From assembly GCF_000970205.1 (NCBI RefSeq), contig NZ_CP009512.1, positions 930,001-994,000 of the forward strand: a stretch of 64,000 nucleotides of DNA, in the 5' to 3' direction. This DNA comes from Methanosarcina mazei S-6 (lineage in GTDB: Archaea; Halobacteriota; Methanosarcinia; Methanosarcinales; Methanosarcinaceae). A model generated the notes under the pieces. It saw only the letters and a program-made list of their open reading frames with translations, did no database searches and had not been told where the DNA came from. Below are positions 19,388 through 29,300 of this stretch, piece by piece; the first letter of the stretch is position 1, and the number at the start of each line of letters is the position of its first letter. Made by a program: the position numbers and the translations under genes.

Positions 19388-20676
19388 AAATTCCAGCAGA
19401 TAAGAAAACAGAGGCTGAAAGCCGGGTAATTTTAGTAAAAAGGACAAACCCGCGGGCTGACCCAGAACGCAGTGAATACCTCTTTGAGGAACTGAAAGAG
19501 CTTGCAAGAGCCGCAGGCTATATCCCTGTCGGTGAGCTTACCCAGACAAGGTTTCCTGACTCAAGGTACCAGCTCGGGAAAGGAAAGATAGAGGAACTTG
19601 CCGAACTTGTGAGGCAGAAGAGAGCCGGAAAGGTAATTTTCTATAACAGACTTTCCACAATTCAGCTTTTCAATATCTCGGAAATCTGCGGGTGCCAGGT
19701 AATGGACAAATTCCAGCTTATCCTGGAGATTTTTGCAAAAAGAGCTACTACACGCCGTTCCAAACTTCAGGTTGAACTTGCCAGGCTGAAATATGAAATT
19801 CCAAGAGCGCGAGCTATTGTTTCCCTTGTGAAAAAAGAGGAAAGAGCAGGTTTTATGGGGCTTGGGGACTATGAAGACGCCTACGAGCAGGACCTGAAGA
19901 AAAGGATAGCCAGGATCGAAGATGAACTCGAGTCTGCAGGAAAAGATGACGAGTCTCTCCGGGCTTTTCGGCACAGGAAAGGCTTTTCCCTTGTCGCTCT
20001 TGCAGGTTACACCAATGCCGGAAAAAGCACACTTTTCAATGCGATTGTTAATGAAAGCGTTGAAGCCAGGAACATGCTTTTTACAACCCTTGTTCCTACA
20101 ACCAGGGCGCTTGACCTGGGAGGAAGAAAAGCACTTTTGACGGATACCGTGGGATTTATAGAGGAGCTTCCTCACTGGCTTGTCGATGCATTCAAGTCGA
20201 CCCTTGATGAAATCTTTCTTTCCGACCTCATCTTGCTGGTGGTTGATGCAGGTGAAAAACCCGAAACAATCCTGCAAAAGCTCTCCACGTCCCACGACAC
20301 TCTCTGGGACCGCATACAGGGAGTTCCGATAATCACAGTGCTTAACAAAATCGACCTGCTTGAAGAAGCCCAGCTTGAAGCTCTTATGGAAGAAATTGGC
20401 TATATGGCTCCCAATCCTGTATTTGTTTCCGCAAAAAAGAAGATCGGAATGCAGGAGTTAAAAGATGAAATAATCAAACATCTGCCTGCCTGGTCTTTCT
20501 ATTCTTTTTCTCTCCCCAATTCGGAAAAAGGGATGTCAGTCCTCTCCTGGCTCTACGATGAAGGCATTGTGCACAGGGTCGAGTACGGAGAAAGGATTTC
20601 AGTGGATTATGAAGCCAGAGAAGACATAATTAACAGGATAAAATCTCTGGAACTTAATCCTGATGAGCAGGGTTAA
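19384..20676 (+). CDS. hflX: GTPase HflX, start codon abnormal
   Basis: About 430 residues, normal for HflX, a ribosome-associated GTPase. The N-terminal HflX domain is clear (VKRTNPRADPERSEYLFEEL, QLGKGKIEELAELV), followed by a coiled-coil linker and the G domain: G1 GYTNAGKST, G3 DTVGFIEELP, G4 NKIDLL. The frame is open only from 19366 and has no ATG, GTG or TTG before GTG 19606, which would remove most of the N-domain. The natural place for the start is GTA at 19384, overlapping the DUF2209 stop; a GTG there would give the usual GTGA overlap. The gene is otherwise intact. Confidence 0.85.
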   Translation, partial: VKIPADKKTEAESRVILVKRTNPRADPERSEYLFEELKELARAAGYIPVGELTQTRFPDSRYQLGKGKIEELAELVRQKRAGKVIFYNRLSTIQLFNISEICGCQVMDKFQLILEIFAKRATTRRSKLQVELARLKYEIPRARAIVSLVKKEERAGFMGLGDYEDAYEQDLKKRIARIEDELESAGKDDESLRAFRHRKGFSLVALAGYTNAGKSTLFNAIVNESVEARNMLFTTLVPTTRALDLGGRKALLTDTVGFIEELPHWLVDAFKSTLDEIFLSDLILLVVDAGEKPETILQKLSTSHDTLWDRIQGVPIITVLNKIDLLEEAQLEALMEEIGYMAPNPVFVSAKKKIGMQELKDEIIKHLPAWSFYSFSLPNSEKGMSVLSWLYDEGIVHRVEYGERISVDYEAREDIINRIKSLELNPDEQG

Positions 20677-20737
20677 ATTTGTTTTTAATTCCCTTTCAGG
20701 CAGCACGGAATTATGATAAACTTTTCCAATTATATAA

Positions 20738-22456
20738 CCTACTCTCGGCAGGTAAACATATAGATTAATATTATTAATTTTATATCTCTTTCCTGGTCTT
20801 CCCATGTCAGAGAAAAACAGTAGTAGAAGAGTTGAATCTTCCTTAAAACGTACAAGGTTCTTAGGTCACCTTGGTCTCATGGCTGGAGTTTTCAGAGAAC
20901 TTGAAGTTGACAAACTGATCGATGAGAAACTTCCCAAGGAAAGGGATCACAATGTTCCTCACTCAGTTTGCATCCTTGCCATGGTACTCAATGGTCTTGG
21001 TTTCATAGGGCAACGTCTGTACCTTTTTCCTGATTTTTTCAAAAACATTTCTACTGAAAGGCTTTTCGGAGACAATGTAACAAGAGAAGACCTGAATCAA
21101 TATGCTATCGGAGAGACTCTTGATAGAATCGTAAAATATGGCCCTACAAAACTGTTTACGGAAATTGCTCTTCACATTATGGCTCGTCTACCTATTCCTG
21201 TTCACTGTTTACACGCTGACACTACAAGTGTCAGCGTTTATGGGGATTATGAAGACGAAGAAACTGAGTCTATTGATATTACTTTTGGAATTCCCAAAAA
21301 CGGAAGATGGGACCTCAAACAATTTGTACTGAGCTTGATTGTTAATCAGCATGGCATACCTCTTTTCATGAACACCCATTCAGGAAATGCTTCCGACAAA
21401 AACACAATTCTGGAAGCTATCAACTCTCTTAAATCAGTTCTAAGGCCTGAAAGCAAAGTGTACTATGTCGCTGATAGTTCCTTTTACACAGACAATAATA
21501 TCAAGAACATAGGAACGTCATTCTGGATCAGTCGCGTTCCTGCAACAATTACCGAGGCAAAGGAACTGTTAGCTGCAAATCTGAACCTGAAAACGCTAAA
21601 AAGCGACGAAAGATACTCATTTTATCAAACCTTTGTGGAATATGGTGGAGTTAAACAAAAGTGGGTTTTGCTGCTTTCTCACAAGATGAAAGAGAAAAAA
21701 GAGCAAACTCTCAGAACAAAGCTTGACAAAGAGTTTGAAAAAGCAGAGAAGTCTTTTAAAAAGCTGAAAGGAGAGGACTTCTTCTGTGAAGATGATGCAT
21801 TAAAAGCCGCAGAGAAATGGATTCAAGATTTCCCCTCAATTGTGTTTGAAAATGTTGATTTGAAAGCCATTAAAAAACGTGAATCGGGTAAAAGAGGCAG
21901 ACCTTCAAAAGATGAGAAATTAAAGACTTATTACAGGATTGATGGCAGTTTAAAGACTAATGAAGCTTTTGTTTTGAAAGAAATGGAGAAAATGGGACTT
22001 TTCATTCTTGCAAGTAATGATATCAGTATTTCTCCTGAAGATATGCTGAAGTATTACAAAGGACAGGACAATGTAGAAAAAGGATTCAGGTTCTTGAAAA
22101 GTGATACGTTTAGCATATCGAAAGTTTACCTCAAGAAAAAATCCCGAATTGAAGCACTGACTATGATAATGGTTCTCTGCTTAATGATTTATTCAATTGC
22201 AGAATGGAAATTAAGAACAAAGTTAGAAGAAGAAAATGAAACGGTTCCAGATCAAAAAGGGAAGTCAACAAAAAGACCTACAATGAGATGGATATTTTTC
22301 AATTTCCAGGGAATTACAGAACTTAGGATTCAGAAACAAGGAGAAATAGAGTCCGAAATATTGAATATGGAGGATATTCACTGGAAGATACTGAGGCTCA
22401 TGGGAGAAAAATATGAAAATATCTATCTCTAATTACGTCAACCTGCCGAATGTAGG
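20738..22456 (+). mobile_element. IS1634-type insertion sequence, complete
   Basis: The ends are defined by 16-bp inverted repeats matching at 14 positions (20738-20753 and 22441-22456; CCTAC...CGGCAGGT). Both are flanked by the same 6-bp direct repeat ATATAA (20732-20737 and 22457-22462), a target duplication of the size made by this family. The element is about 1.72 kb with one intact transposase gene and lies downstream of hflX without breaking a recognisable gene. Intact ends suggest recent insertion. Confidence 0.85.
20804..22432 (+). CDS. IS1634-family transposase
   Basis: 542 residues. The N-terminal DUF4277-like part (SLKRTRFLGHLGLMAGVFRELEV) is followed by an IS4-type DDE core: Asp in CLHADTTSVSVYGDY, Asp in KVYYVADSSFYT, and Glu in KGQDNVEKGFRFLKSD. 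A Lys/Glu-rich insertion separates the second Asp from the Glu, as usual in IS1634. The frame is uninterrupted and sits between well-formed inverted repeats, so the protein is probably active. Confidence 0.92.
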   Translation: MSEKNSSRRVESSLKRTRFLGHLGLMAGVFRELEVDKLIDEKLPKERDHNVPHSVCILAMVLNGLGFIGQRLYLFPDFFKNISTERLFGDNVTREDLNQYAIGETLDRIVKYGPTKLFTEIALHIMARLPIPVHCLHADTTSVSVYGDYEDEETESIDITFGIPKNGRWDLKQFVLSLIVNQHGIPLFMNTHSGNASDKNTILEAINSLKSVLRPESKVYYVADSSFYTDNNIKNIGTSFWISRVPATITEAKELLAANLNLKTLKSDERYSFYQTFVEYGGVKQKWVLLLSHKMKEKKEQTLRTKLDKEFEKAEKSFKKLKGEDFFCEDDALKAAEKWIQDFPSIVFENVDLKAIKKRESGKRGRPSKDEKLKTYYRIDGSLKTNEAFVLKEMEKMGLFILASNDISISPEDMLKYYKGQDNVEKGFRFLKSDTFSISKVYLKKKSRIEALTMIMVLCLMIYSIAEWKLRTKLEEENETVPDQKGKSTKRPTMRWIFFNFQGITELRIQKQGEIESEILNMEDIHWKILRLMGEKYENIYL

Positions 22457-22462
22457 ATATAA

Positions 22463-23027
22463 AAATCATTGGCATATTAAACTTATGTTTGCCAATATTT
22501 TTCTTCTCAGAAAGTTTTTTGCATAATTTGAATATTGTTCGTATGTCTACGAAAGACATTTATACCCAAAAGTCGTTTGTTTATTTGCGAACGGGTGTCT
22601 ACTGAAGATATCAGACCCTCCTAATATCCTAAACTACCCCTACACCAGATTTTTTAAAATAAGTGTGCCCGTTCGTGATTCCTCCTTTTGCCTCTTATCT
22701 GATTTTTGCTTAAATCTTAATTTATTCGTATTCAATCGAAATGCTTTTATTTTATCCTGCCGTCACTATAAAATGCGGGAAGATTTCTCTTTCTGGAGGT
22801 AGCGCCTCTTTTCTTTAAAGTGTGAACCCGGTATCCTGAAATCCTGCCGCAGTTAGTTGACTTTTTTCAAACTATTTTTTTCAAAGTATTTTTTTCATAC
22901 TATTTTCCTATTATTTTACCACTTTTTTCCTGTTCTATTATAAGCAGGAGATTTTACATACGTCTGGTTTCTTTTTTCTTTTCCCCTTCAAAATTTATAT
23001 AAATTCTACTTGCAATTTTATATTATC
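22463..23027. other. Intergenic region after the IS1634 element
   Basis: About 565 bp without a convincing gene. It contains a separated 8-bp inverted repeat CGAACGGG/CCCGTTCG (22588-22595 and 22668-22675) and T-rich runs. TTTATATAAATT near 22993-23004 is a good TATA box about 25-30 bp before the next gene's ATG, which suggests a leaderless mRNA. Confidence 0.4.
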
Positions 23028-23702
23028 ATGAAATTCGATCTTCACGTACATTCCGAGCATTCAAAGGATAGCAATTCAAGCCACAGGGACATTATTGAGG
23101 TTGCCCGCAGACGGGGGCTCGACGGGTTTGCTATCTGTGACCACGACACTGTGGAAGGCGGCCTCGCCTGCGCGGAAAAAGCCCTTGAACTCGGCCTTGA
23201 AATTACAGTACTCCCTGGGGTGGAAGTGAGTTCTTCAAAAGGGCATATTCTGGTTCTGGGAGTAAAGGAAAATATCGAGCCCCTGCTTAGCCCGGAAGAA
23301 ACAATCCTGAAGGCAAGGAAACTTGGCGGCACAGTTATTATCCCCCACCCATTCAAACGCAGTTCCCACGGGATAGGAAGTTTCGAAGGGCTTGATATTG
23401 ATGCGGTTGAGGTCTTCAATTCTCGCTGTCTTTTTAACTCGGCCAACAGGAAAGCCCTGGAAGAAGCAAAAAGGCTCGGAATACCCGGAGTGGCCGGGAG
23501 TGATTCCCATATTCCCGAGATGGTGGGGCAGGCATATACTGAAATCGACGCTGAAGAGAATACGGTTGAAGCAGTACTGAAGGCTATCAGGGAAGGGAAA
23601 GTCGCCCCTGCAGGGAAAAACACTCCAACTTCAATTATCCTTGAACAGATGTCAGGAAGCGCAAAAAGGAAAATAAAGAGAAAGTTATTCGGAAAATCTT
23701 AA
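23028..23702 (+). CDS. PHP-domain phosphoesterase
   Basis: 224 residues from ATG 23028; the upstream in-frame TTG (23010) would add six residues outside the domain. PHP motifs that bind the metal cluster are seen in order: FDLHVHSEHSKDS, GFAICDHDTVEGG, PGVEVSS, IIPHPFKRS, VAGSDSHIPEM. This short single-domain type resembles the TrpH/YciV-like 3',5'-nucleotide or oligonucleotide phosphoesterases. A TATA box at the right distance and no ribosome site suggest leaderless translation. It stands alone. Confidence 0.88.
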   Translation: MKFDLHVHSEHSKDSNSSHRDIIEVARRRGLDGFAICDHDTVEGGLACAEKALELGLEITVLPGVEVSSSKGHILVLGVKENIEPLLSPEETILKARKLGGTVIIPHPFKRSSHGIGSFEGLDIDAVEVFNSRCLFNSANRKALEEAKRLGIPGVAGSDSHIPEMVGQAYTEIDAEENTVEAVLKAIREGKVAPAGKNTPTSIILEQMSGSAKRKIKRKLFGKS

Positions 23703-24023
23703 AAAACGACTGGAACTATTAATTTTTTAGATAGTATTAACTGTTCTAATATTGCTTGATTTTCCTTTATTTTTACCCTTATCTGTTTTTTCTAGATTTT
23801 TCTGGATTTTTCTGGATTTTTTCCGATTTTTCGGATTTATTTTTCGGACTTTTTATCCGGATCTATTTTCTTGATTTGTTTTCTTGAAGTCCAGATTATT
23901 CAGTTCCTTTTCATGACTATAAATTTATACAATGCTTTTTATATATTACTCAGGGATTAATCTTCTGTAACCTCTGATTTAAAAATCATTTTTTCCGAAA
24001 CCGGGAATGCCTGGCTGCTGAAA

Positions 24024-24701
24024 ATGAGCCAGGGTACTGGGGGCTCAGTATTGGAAGGCATGGCTGCTGGAAAATGTATAGGCATATTGTCCCGAATTGA
24101 GGCTAAGGCTCTTGACAGATTCTGGAAGGATACTTCTGCAGGCAAATATCCGATAATTGACCTTGAAGGTAATATGGGTTATTCGCTTTCTGACCAGGAA
24201 GGCCTTCTGTTTGTCAGGAACGATTTTACATCTTCGGCTTACGAAGAATGCGAATTTGTCTTCGGAAACATATTCCTGCCGGACACTGTCCAGGAACTCT
24301 TTTCCGGAGATAAAGTGCTGTTTTTAATGGTATACAGGAAAGAAACCCGGAGTCTTTTATTAGCCGAGCTTGAAGCAGACATCAGGTGCATGCTTGACCT
24401 GCCTCATGGGCTTTACTACTTTTTTGCGCTTGTTCTTGACGCAGGAGCCAGAAACCTTCCTGATTCCAGAATTTTTGCAATTGGCCTTCCCTGTAAAGAA
24501 AACATGAACCGTCCGGAGCGCGAGAAATTCTATCTCAAACATCCGGCTGACATCCTGGAATTCGTAGACCCTGCCCCTTTAGAAATTAAACGCGGGGGGC
24601 CTTTCTACCTTAATATGATTTTAGTAAGTGCCGAGAAAATCCCTGAATGCTCCCTTATTTTTTCCGAATTATGGCAAGAAGAACCCTCGCCTCCCCTTTG
24701 A
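24024..24701 (+). CDS. Hypothetical protein, start uncertain
   Basis: 225 residues from ATG 24024, but this ATG has no ribosome site and the same frame reads as good protein back to 23961 (TSDLKIIFSETGNAWLLKM). The true start is probably near 23967 (GTA) or an unusual ATT/ATC; a TATA-like TTTTTATATATT (23936-23947) lies about 25 bp upstream of 23967. No family was recognised. Aromatic and acidic residues are plentiful and no membrane segment is seen. It ends 48 bp before the cupin gene. Confidence 0.6.
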   Translation: MSQGTGGSVLEGMAAGKCIGILSRIEAKALDRFWKDTSAGKYPIIDLEGNMGYSLSDQEGLLFVRNDFTSSAYEECEFVFGNIFLPDTVQELFSGDKVLFLMVYRKETRSLLLAELEADIRCMLDLPHGLYYFFALVLDAGARNLPDSRIFAIGLPCKENMNRPEREKFYLKHPADILEFVDPAPLEIKRGGPFYLNMILVSAEKIPECSLIFSELWQEEPSPPL

Positions 24702-24749
24702 AAAAAATAGTAAAAATAAATATATAGTTGCCAGCCCCAGTAATTTTGA

Positions 24750-25115
24750 ATGCAGCTAAAAACCGAATATGGAAAGATAGATCCCTATATTACAAAAGAC
24801 GGTTCAATAATCCGTGAACTCATGCACCCCGCAATCCACGGAAATTCCGGACAGAGCCTTGCCGAAGCTACCGTGCCTGCCGGAGGACAAACAATGCTCC
24901 ACAAACATGCAGTGGCTGAGGAAATCTATCACATCACGGAAGGCTGCGGGATAATGACCCTCGGCGGGCAGGAGTTTGAAATCCGTAAAGGAGATACCGT
25001 CTGTATTCTACCCGGAACTCCGCACAGGATAATGAACACCGGTGAAAAAGAACTGAAAATTCTCTGCTGCTGTGCGCCGGCGTATTCGCATGAGGATACG
25101 GAATTGATGAAATGA
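24750..25115 (+). CDS. Small cupin-domain protein
   Basis: 121 residues forming one cupin barrel. Cupin motif 1 carries the metal ligands (MLHKHAVAEEIYHITEG), and motif 2 is GDTVCILPGTPHRIMN. Family members include isomerases, mannose-6-phosphate isomerase-like enzymes and binding proteins; the substrate cannot be told. AAATAAATATATAG (24714-24727) is a TATA box placed for a transcript starting at or just before the ATG, so the mRNA is probably leaderless. Confidence 0.85.
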   Translation: MQLKTEYGKIDPYITKDGSIIRELMHPAIHGNSGQSLAEATVPAGGQTMLHKHAVAEEIYHITEGCGIMTLGGQEFEIRKGDTVCILPGTPHRIMNTGEKELKILCCCAPAYSHEDTELMK

Positions 25116-25163
25116 TCAGTGGTTTTCTTCTTTTGTCATTTTTACACCTGTCCATCGTAATTT

Positions 25164-26201
25164 TCAACCTTTCTCCACATACCACTCGTCCCTTGCCTCC
25201 ACAAGCGCCCTTATATTAGAAAGCGGAGTCCCTGGTGCGATCCCGCATCCCGGCGCAAGAATATCCACACCTGCTGAAAGGCATTGTTTTGCTTCTGCCT
25301 TCACGGCATCCGGGGTTCCGAAAAGCAGAGTTCTTGAGGGAGAAACATTTCCGATTAACCTTGCCCTGTCGCCAATAGCCTCTTTTGCAGCTTTCAAGCT
25401 CACTTTTTCTTCTATGCTGATAGCTTCGAAACCGCATTCCGAAAGAGTTCTCAGGGAATCTCCAGCATCGCCGCAGATGTGCAGTATCACGGGACCATTT
25501 ACTTTTCTGCAAAGGCGTTTGTAGAAAGGTTTTACCGAATCTTCAAGGACTGAAGGTGGCATCATTCTTGATCCCACTATTCCGCCGTCGGGCATACAGA
25601 GGGCATCTGCTCCGTGGTCGAAAAGTGTGCTTGCATACTCAATACAGAGTTCGGTGCAAGTTTCCATAAATGTATTAAAATAGTCTGGCTTTTTTAGTGC
25701 CCAGATAAGGCAGTTTTTAATTTCGGCAATGTGAGTAAAAACTGTCAGAGGACCTTCCATGCCTGCAATCAGGGGAATTTTCCTTCCTTTTTTGTTTTCA
25801 ATCATATCTACCAGAATTTCAGTTGCTTTGAGGACAGCCGGGATCCTTCCTTTTTCGAGCAGGTTTTCAGGAATCCCTAGATTCTCGGGCCCTTTTGAGA
25901 AAGGGTGAGACAGAACCGAGGGCTGAATGTCTTTTGTACCCATTCTTACATCACAGCCCATGGTTTCAGCGAGAACGGTCAGGCAGTAAGGATAGTGGAC
26001 AGCTTCAAAGCCTGCTATTTCGTGCCATGCAATTGCCAGTTTTGCCATCTTTTCAGGGTCTGAGTGGGCTTCCGGCCAGGCTGCTCCGGTCATGTCCATA
26101 AGCTCTACGGTTCCGGTCTGGGTAACAGAAAGGGCAGGGATCCTGTTAACAGGATTTCCGTGAAGGGCGTTAAGAAAGTTTTTCCTGAGGCTTTTTTCCA
26201 T
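25164..26201 (-). CDS. MtaA/MtbA-like methylcobamide:CoM methyltransferase
   Basis: 345 residues from ATG 26201, chosen because a GGAG ribosome site lies 9 bp upstream and the protein then begins like MtaA (NALHGNPVNRIPALSVTQTGTVELMD). Belongs to the uroporphyrinogen decarboxylase-like methyltransferases that move a methyl group from a corrinoid protein to coenzyme M. The zinc motif is present: His and Cys in VILHICGDAG and Cys in APGCGIAPGTPLSN. No corrinoid protein or substrate methyltransferase gene is nearby, so the methyl donor is unknown; calling it mtaA or mtbA would be a guess. Confidence 0.86.
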   Translation of the reverse strand: MEKSLRKNFLNALHGNPVNRIPALSVTQTGTVELMDMTGAAWPEAHSDPEKMAKLAIAWHEIAGFEAVHYPYCLTVLAETMGCDVRMGTKDIQPSVLSHPFSKGPENLGIPENLLEKGRIPAVLKATEILVDMIENKKGRKIPLIAGMEGPLTVFTHIAEIKNCLIWALKKPDYFNTFMETCTELCIEYASTLFDHGADALCMPDGGIVGSRMMPPSVLEDSVKPFYKRLCRKVNGPVILHICGDAGDSLRTLSECGFEAISIEEKVSLKAAKEAIGDRARLIGNVSPSRTLLFGTPDAVKAEAKQCLSAGVDILAPGCGIAPGTPLSNIRALVEARDEWYVEKG

Positions 26202-26344
26202 TTTTCTGGCTCCGGTACTGTTCAAATGAGTACCCTTTTCGAAGGAATACCTTTTCCAAAGAAGTACTTTTTTCAAAGGAACATTTTTAAATTGATTTTT
26301 ATTTTATTCTGGTTGCATCATTCAAATCTGTTCTCTTTTTGTAG

Positions 26345-29300
26345 TTACTGCAAATCCGGAAAAACTCTGGTTTTTGATAGTTCCTCCATTTCAATTTCCT
26401 CCAGGATTTCAAAAGCAAGGTTTGCTGCAAGTTCATTTTCCGAATCAAGTAAATTCTGCATCTGCTCTTTGTCTTCCTTTGTACAGATCTTCATAAGAGC
26501 TCCGGCAGCTTCTGCTTTTACAAAGCGGTTCTGGTCGTAAAGTGTATTTATAAGAGGCTCTATGGCTTTTTTCGGTTTTATCCTGCCAAGAGCTTTTGCA
26601 GCAGCCAGCCGTGTGAAATCGTCCTTATCTTCAAGAGCAAGAATAAGAGGAGCAGCTGCACTTTCAGCTTTAATCCTGCCAAGAGCCTCAGCAGCTCCCC
26701 ATTTTCCTTCATTGTTTTCATCAAGGAGTGCGCTAACAAGAGGCTCCACGGCTTTTCCGGAATGTATTTTCCCGAGAGCGCGCGCGGCTTCACCCTTAAC
26801 AAAACCAATAGTATCGGAAAGCATTGTATCTATCAGGGGCTCAATCGCTTTTTCGGACCCCGTCTGCCCGAGGGCTTCGGCTGCAAAGCGCCTTACAACA
26901 GGGTCATGGGATTTGAGAGCACTGACCAGGCGGGGGACGGCTTTTTCGGAACCGAGGCATGTCAGTATTCCGGCAAGGAGCCTCCTTACTTCATCGTCTT
27001 CGTCGTCAAGAGCATTAATCAGGGACTTGAAGGCTCTTTCAGGCATGTTTTTTGATATATTTTCCAGAGACCTTGCTGCTTCTCTCCTTACAAGTTTATC
27101 TTTATCCTCAAAGGCACTATCAAGGGAATCGAAGACTTTATCCGACATCTGGTTCCGGTTTCCGTCCGGGTTCATCTGTCCAAGGGCTCTAGCCGCCCCC
27201 TGCCTTACAAACTGGTTTTCTGACATAAGTGCCTGGCTGAGCAGCTCAAGGACTCTTTCGGACTCGAGCTGGCCGATAGCCTTTGCTGCTTCTTTCCGTA
27301 CAAAGCGGTTTTCATCCCCCAGCACAAAAAGAAGCGGGTAGATTGCTTCTCTGAATCTTATCATTCCCAGTGCTTTTGCAGCTTCCAGGCGGACGAAATG
27401 GCTTTTGTCGTTGAGCATTCTTACCAGTGCATCGGCAGCCGTTCCTGAATCTGCTATTTCGGGTACTATCTCGCCCAGAGCTTCTGCAGCCGCCTTTCTC
27501 ACGAATTCATCTTCATCCGAAAGTGCGGAAATAAGGTGCTCGAGTGCTTTATCCGAACACGCCGTTCCAATAGCCTTTGCTGCTTCCCTTCTGACGTAAT
27601 GGCTTTTATCCTCCAGTATATCCGTGAATCTCTCAGAAACTCTGTCCGATTTTATTTTTCCAAGAGCTTTTGCAGCTATCCACCTGACAAATTCATCTTC
27701 GTCCTGAAGGGCAACAAGGAACGGTTCAACGGCTCTTTCAGACCCCATCTGCCCAAGAGCTTCTGCAGCCCCGAGCCTTACGAGCTTATTCTCTTCCTGA
27801 AACGCTTTTATAAGTGGGTCTGCCGCTTCCCGCGGGTTTGCTCGGCTAAGAGCTCCTATAGCTCCAAAGCGAACGAAATCATCCTTGGATCCGAGTGCAA
27901 GAACGAGAACTTCCAGCGCCTTCTTTGACCCAATCTTCACCAGTGCGTCCGTAGCCTCCAGGCGGACAGCCCGGTTCCTGTCTCCGAGAGCATCTGTAAG
28001 TACTTCCACTACTTTTTCGGACCCTATCAAGCTAAGAGCCTTTACGGCTTCTATTCTCACGGAATAATCCTCATCTCCAAGTGCAGCCGTCAGAGGGGCA
28101 AGCGCTGTCCTGGATTTCGTTTCTCCAAGAATTCTTACAGCCTCTCTTTTTATGCCTGTATCCCTATTTTCAAGTACTTTTGAACTGGCTTCAATTCCAC
28201 AGGCACCAAGGCTTCCCAGGCTGTGAATTGTCCTTATTTTTTCCACTGTATATCTACTGTCAAGCCTGGAGGCAAGTGTTAAGCATAATTTCTTTTTTGT
28301 TTCAGGGCTTGCTTTTCCTGCACATTTTGAGGCAAGGTCTAAATTCCCACAGGAGATCATGGAATTTACCAGTTCATCCCCTGATTCGACCATCTCAGAT
28401 GTAAATATAACCGTATTTTTCCACTCCGGGTGCAGGTATGCTTCTGAAATATCCTTTCCTTCATCAAGGAATGTTTTCAGTTTTAAAGCCGCAAAAAATT
28501 CCTGAAAAGACCTGTCTATTCCGAACCTTACCTCTGAACGGGTTCTCGACAGCAGGCCAAGTTCAAAACAGGTTCTGAGAAGCCTTCTGGCTTCTGCTTT
28601 TTTTGCTTCTGCCTTTTTAATTATTATTTCTTCGCCGGTGCTTATTTCTTCACTCTCTCTTTTAACAGGCGTTTCTCTTTTGACAGGCATGCCGTGCCTG
28701 GCATATTTTTCTGCCAGTTCAAGGGCATAACCGTACCTGCATGAAATCTCTTTCCTGCGCTGGATTTTAAATGCCAGGTCCATTAGAAAATTTTCCAGCT
28801 CTTTTCTCCATACATCCGCTCCTTCCGTTTTTATACTCCCGGGGTGAGTATTTCCAGAGCCATAGGAGTCTGCTTTTATCCGATAATTCATGAAAAGTTC
28901 TGAAACGAAATCAATGTAAAGTTCTGCCCGGCTGGAAGGAATAGAGTCAGAATCAAAAGGAACAGGCTCCCTGTCAGACCTTTTCTTTCCCGCGTTCTCC
29001 ATTTGAGCGATTGAAATCCTTATCCAGAGCTGGAGCAAAAAGGGGTTACGGAGAAAAGGATGTGAATTAATCTTATTCAGGACCCTGGCTTTCAAAAGTT
29101 TAGCCTGCCTCTTATTGGGGACGTAATTATCTATAAAAAGCCCTGTTTTTTCATCTGATAATTTTTCAAGTTCGCAGACCGCAAATGTGCTTTTTATATT
29201 CCCCAAAGGTCCGTGCCTTGAAGCAATAATGTACCTGCAGTCTTCATGATCCGAAATAAAGTCAGAAATTTCTTTAAAAGGGGAAAAATAATCTGAAGGC

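Noticed and set aside
26562-27341. 259-codon plus-strand frame
   Set aside because: It is antisense to the HEAT repeats of the NACHT gene; its regularity reflects those repeats.
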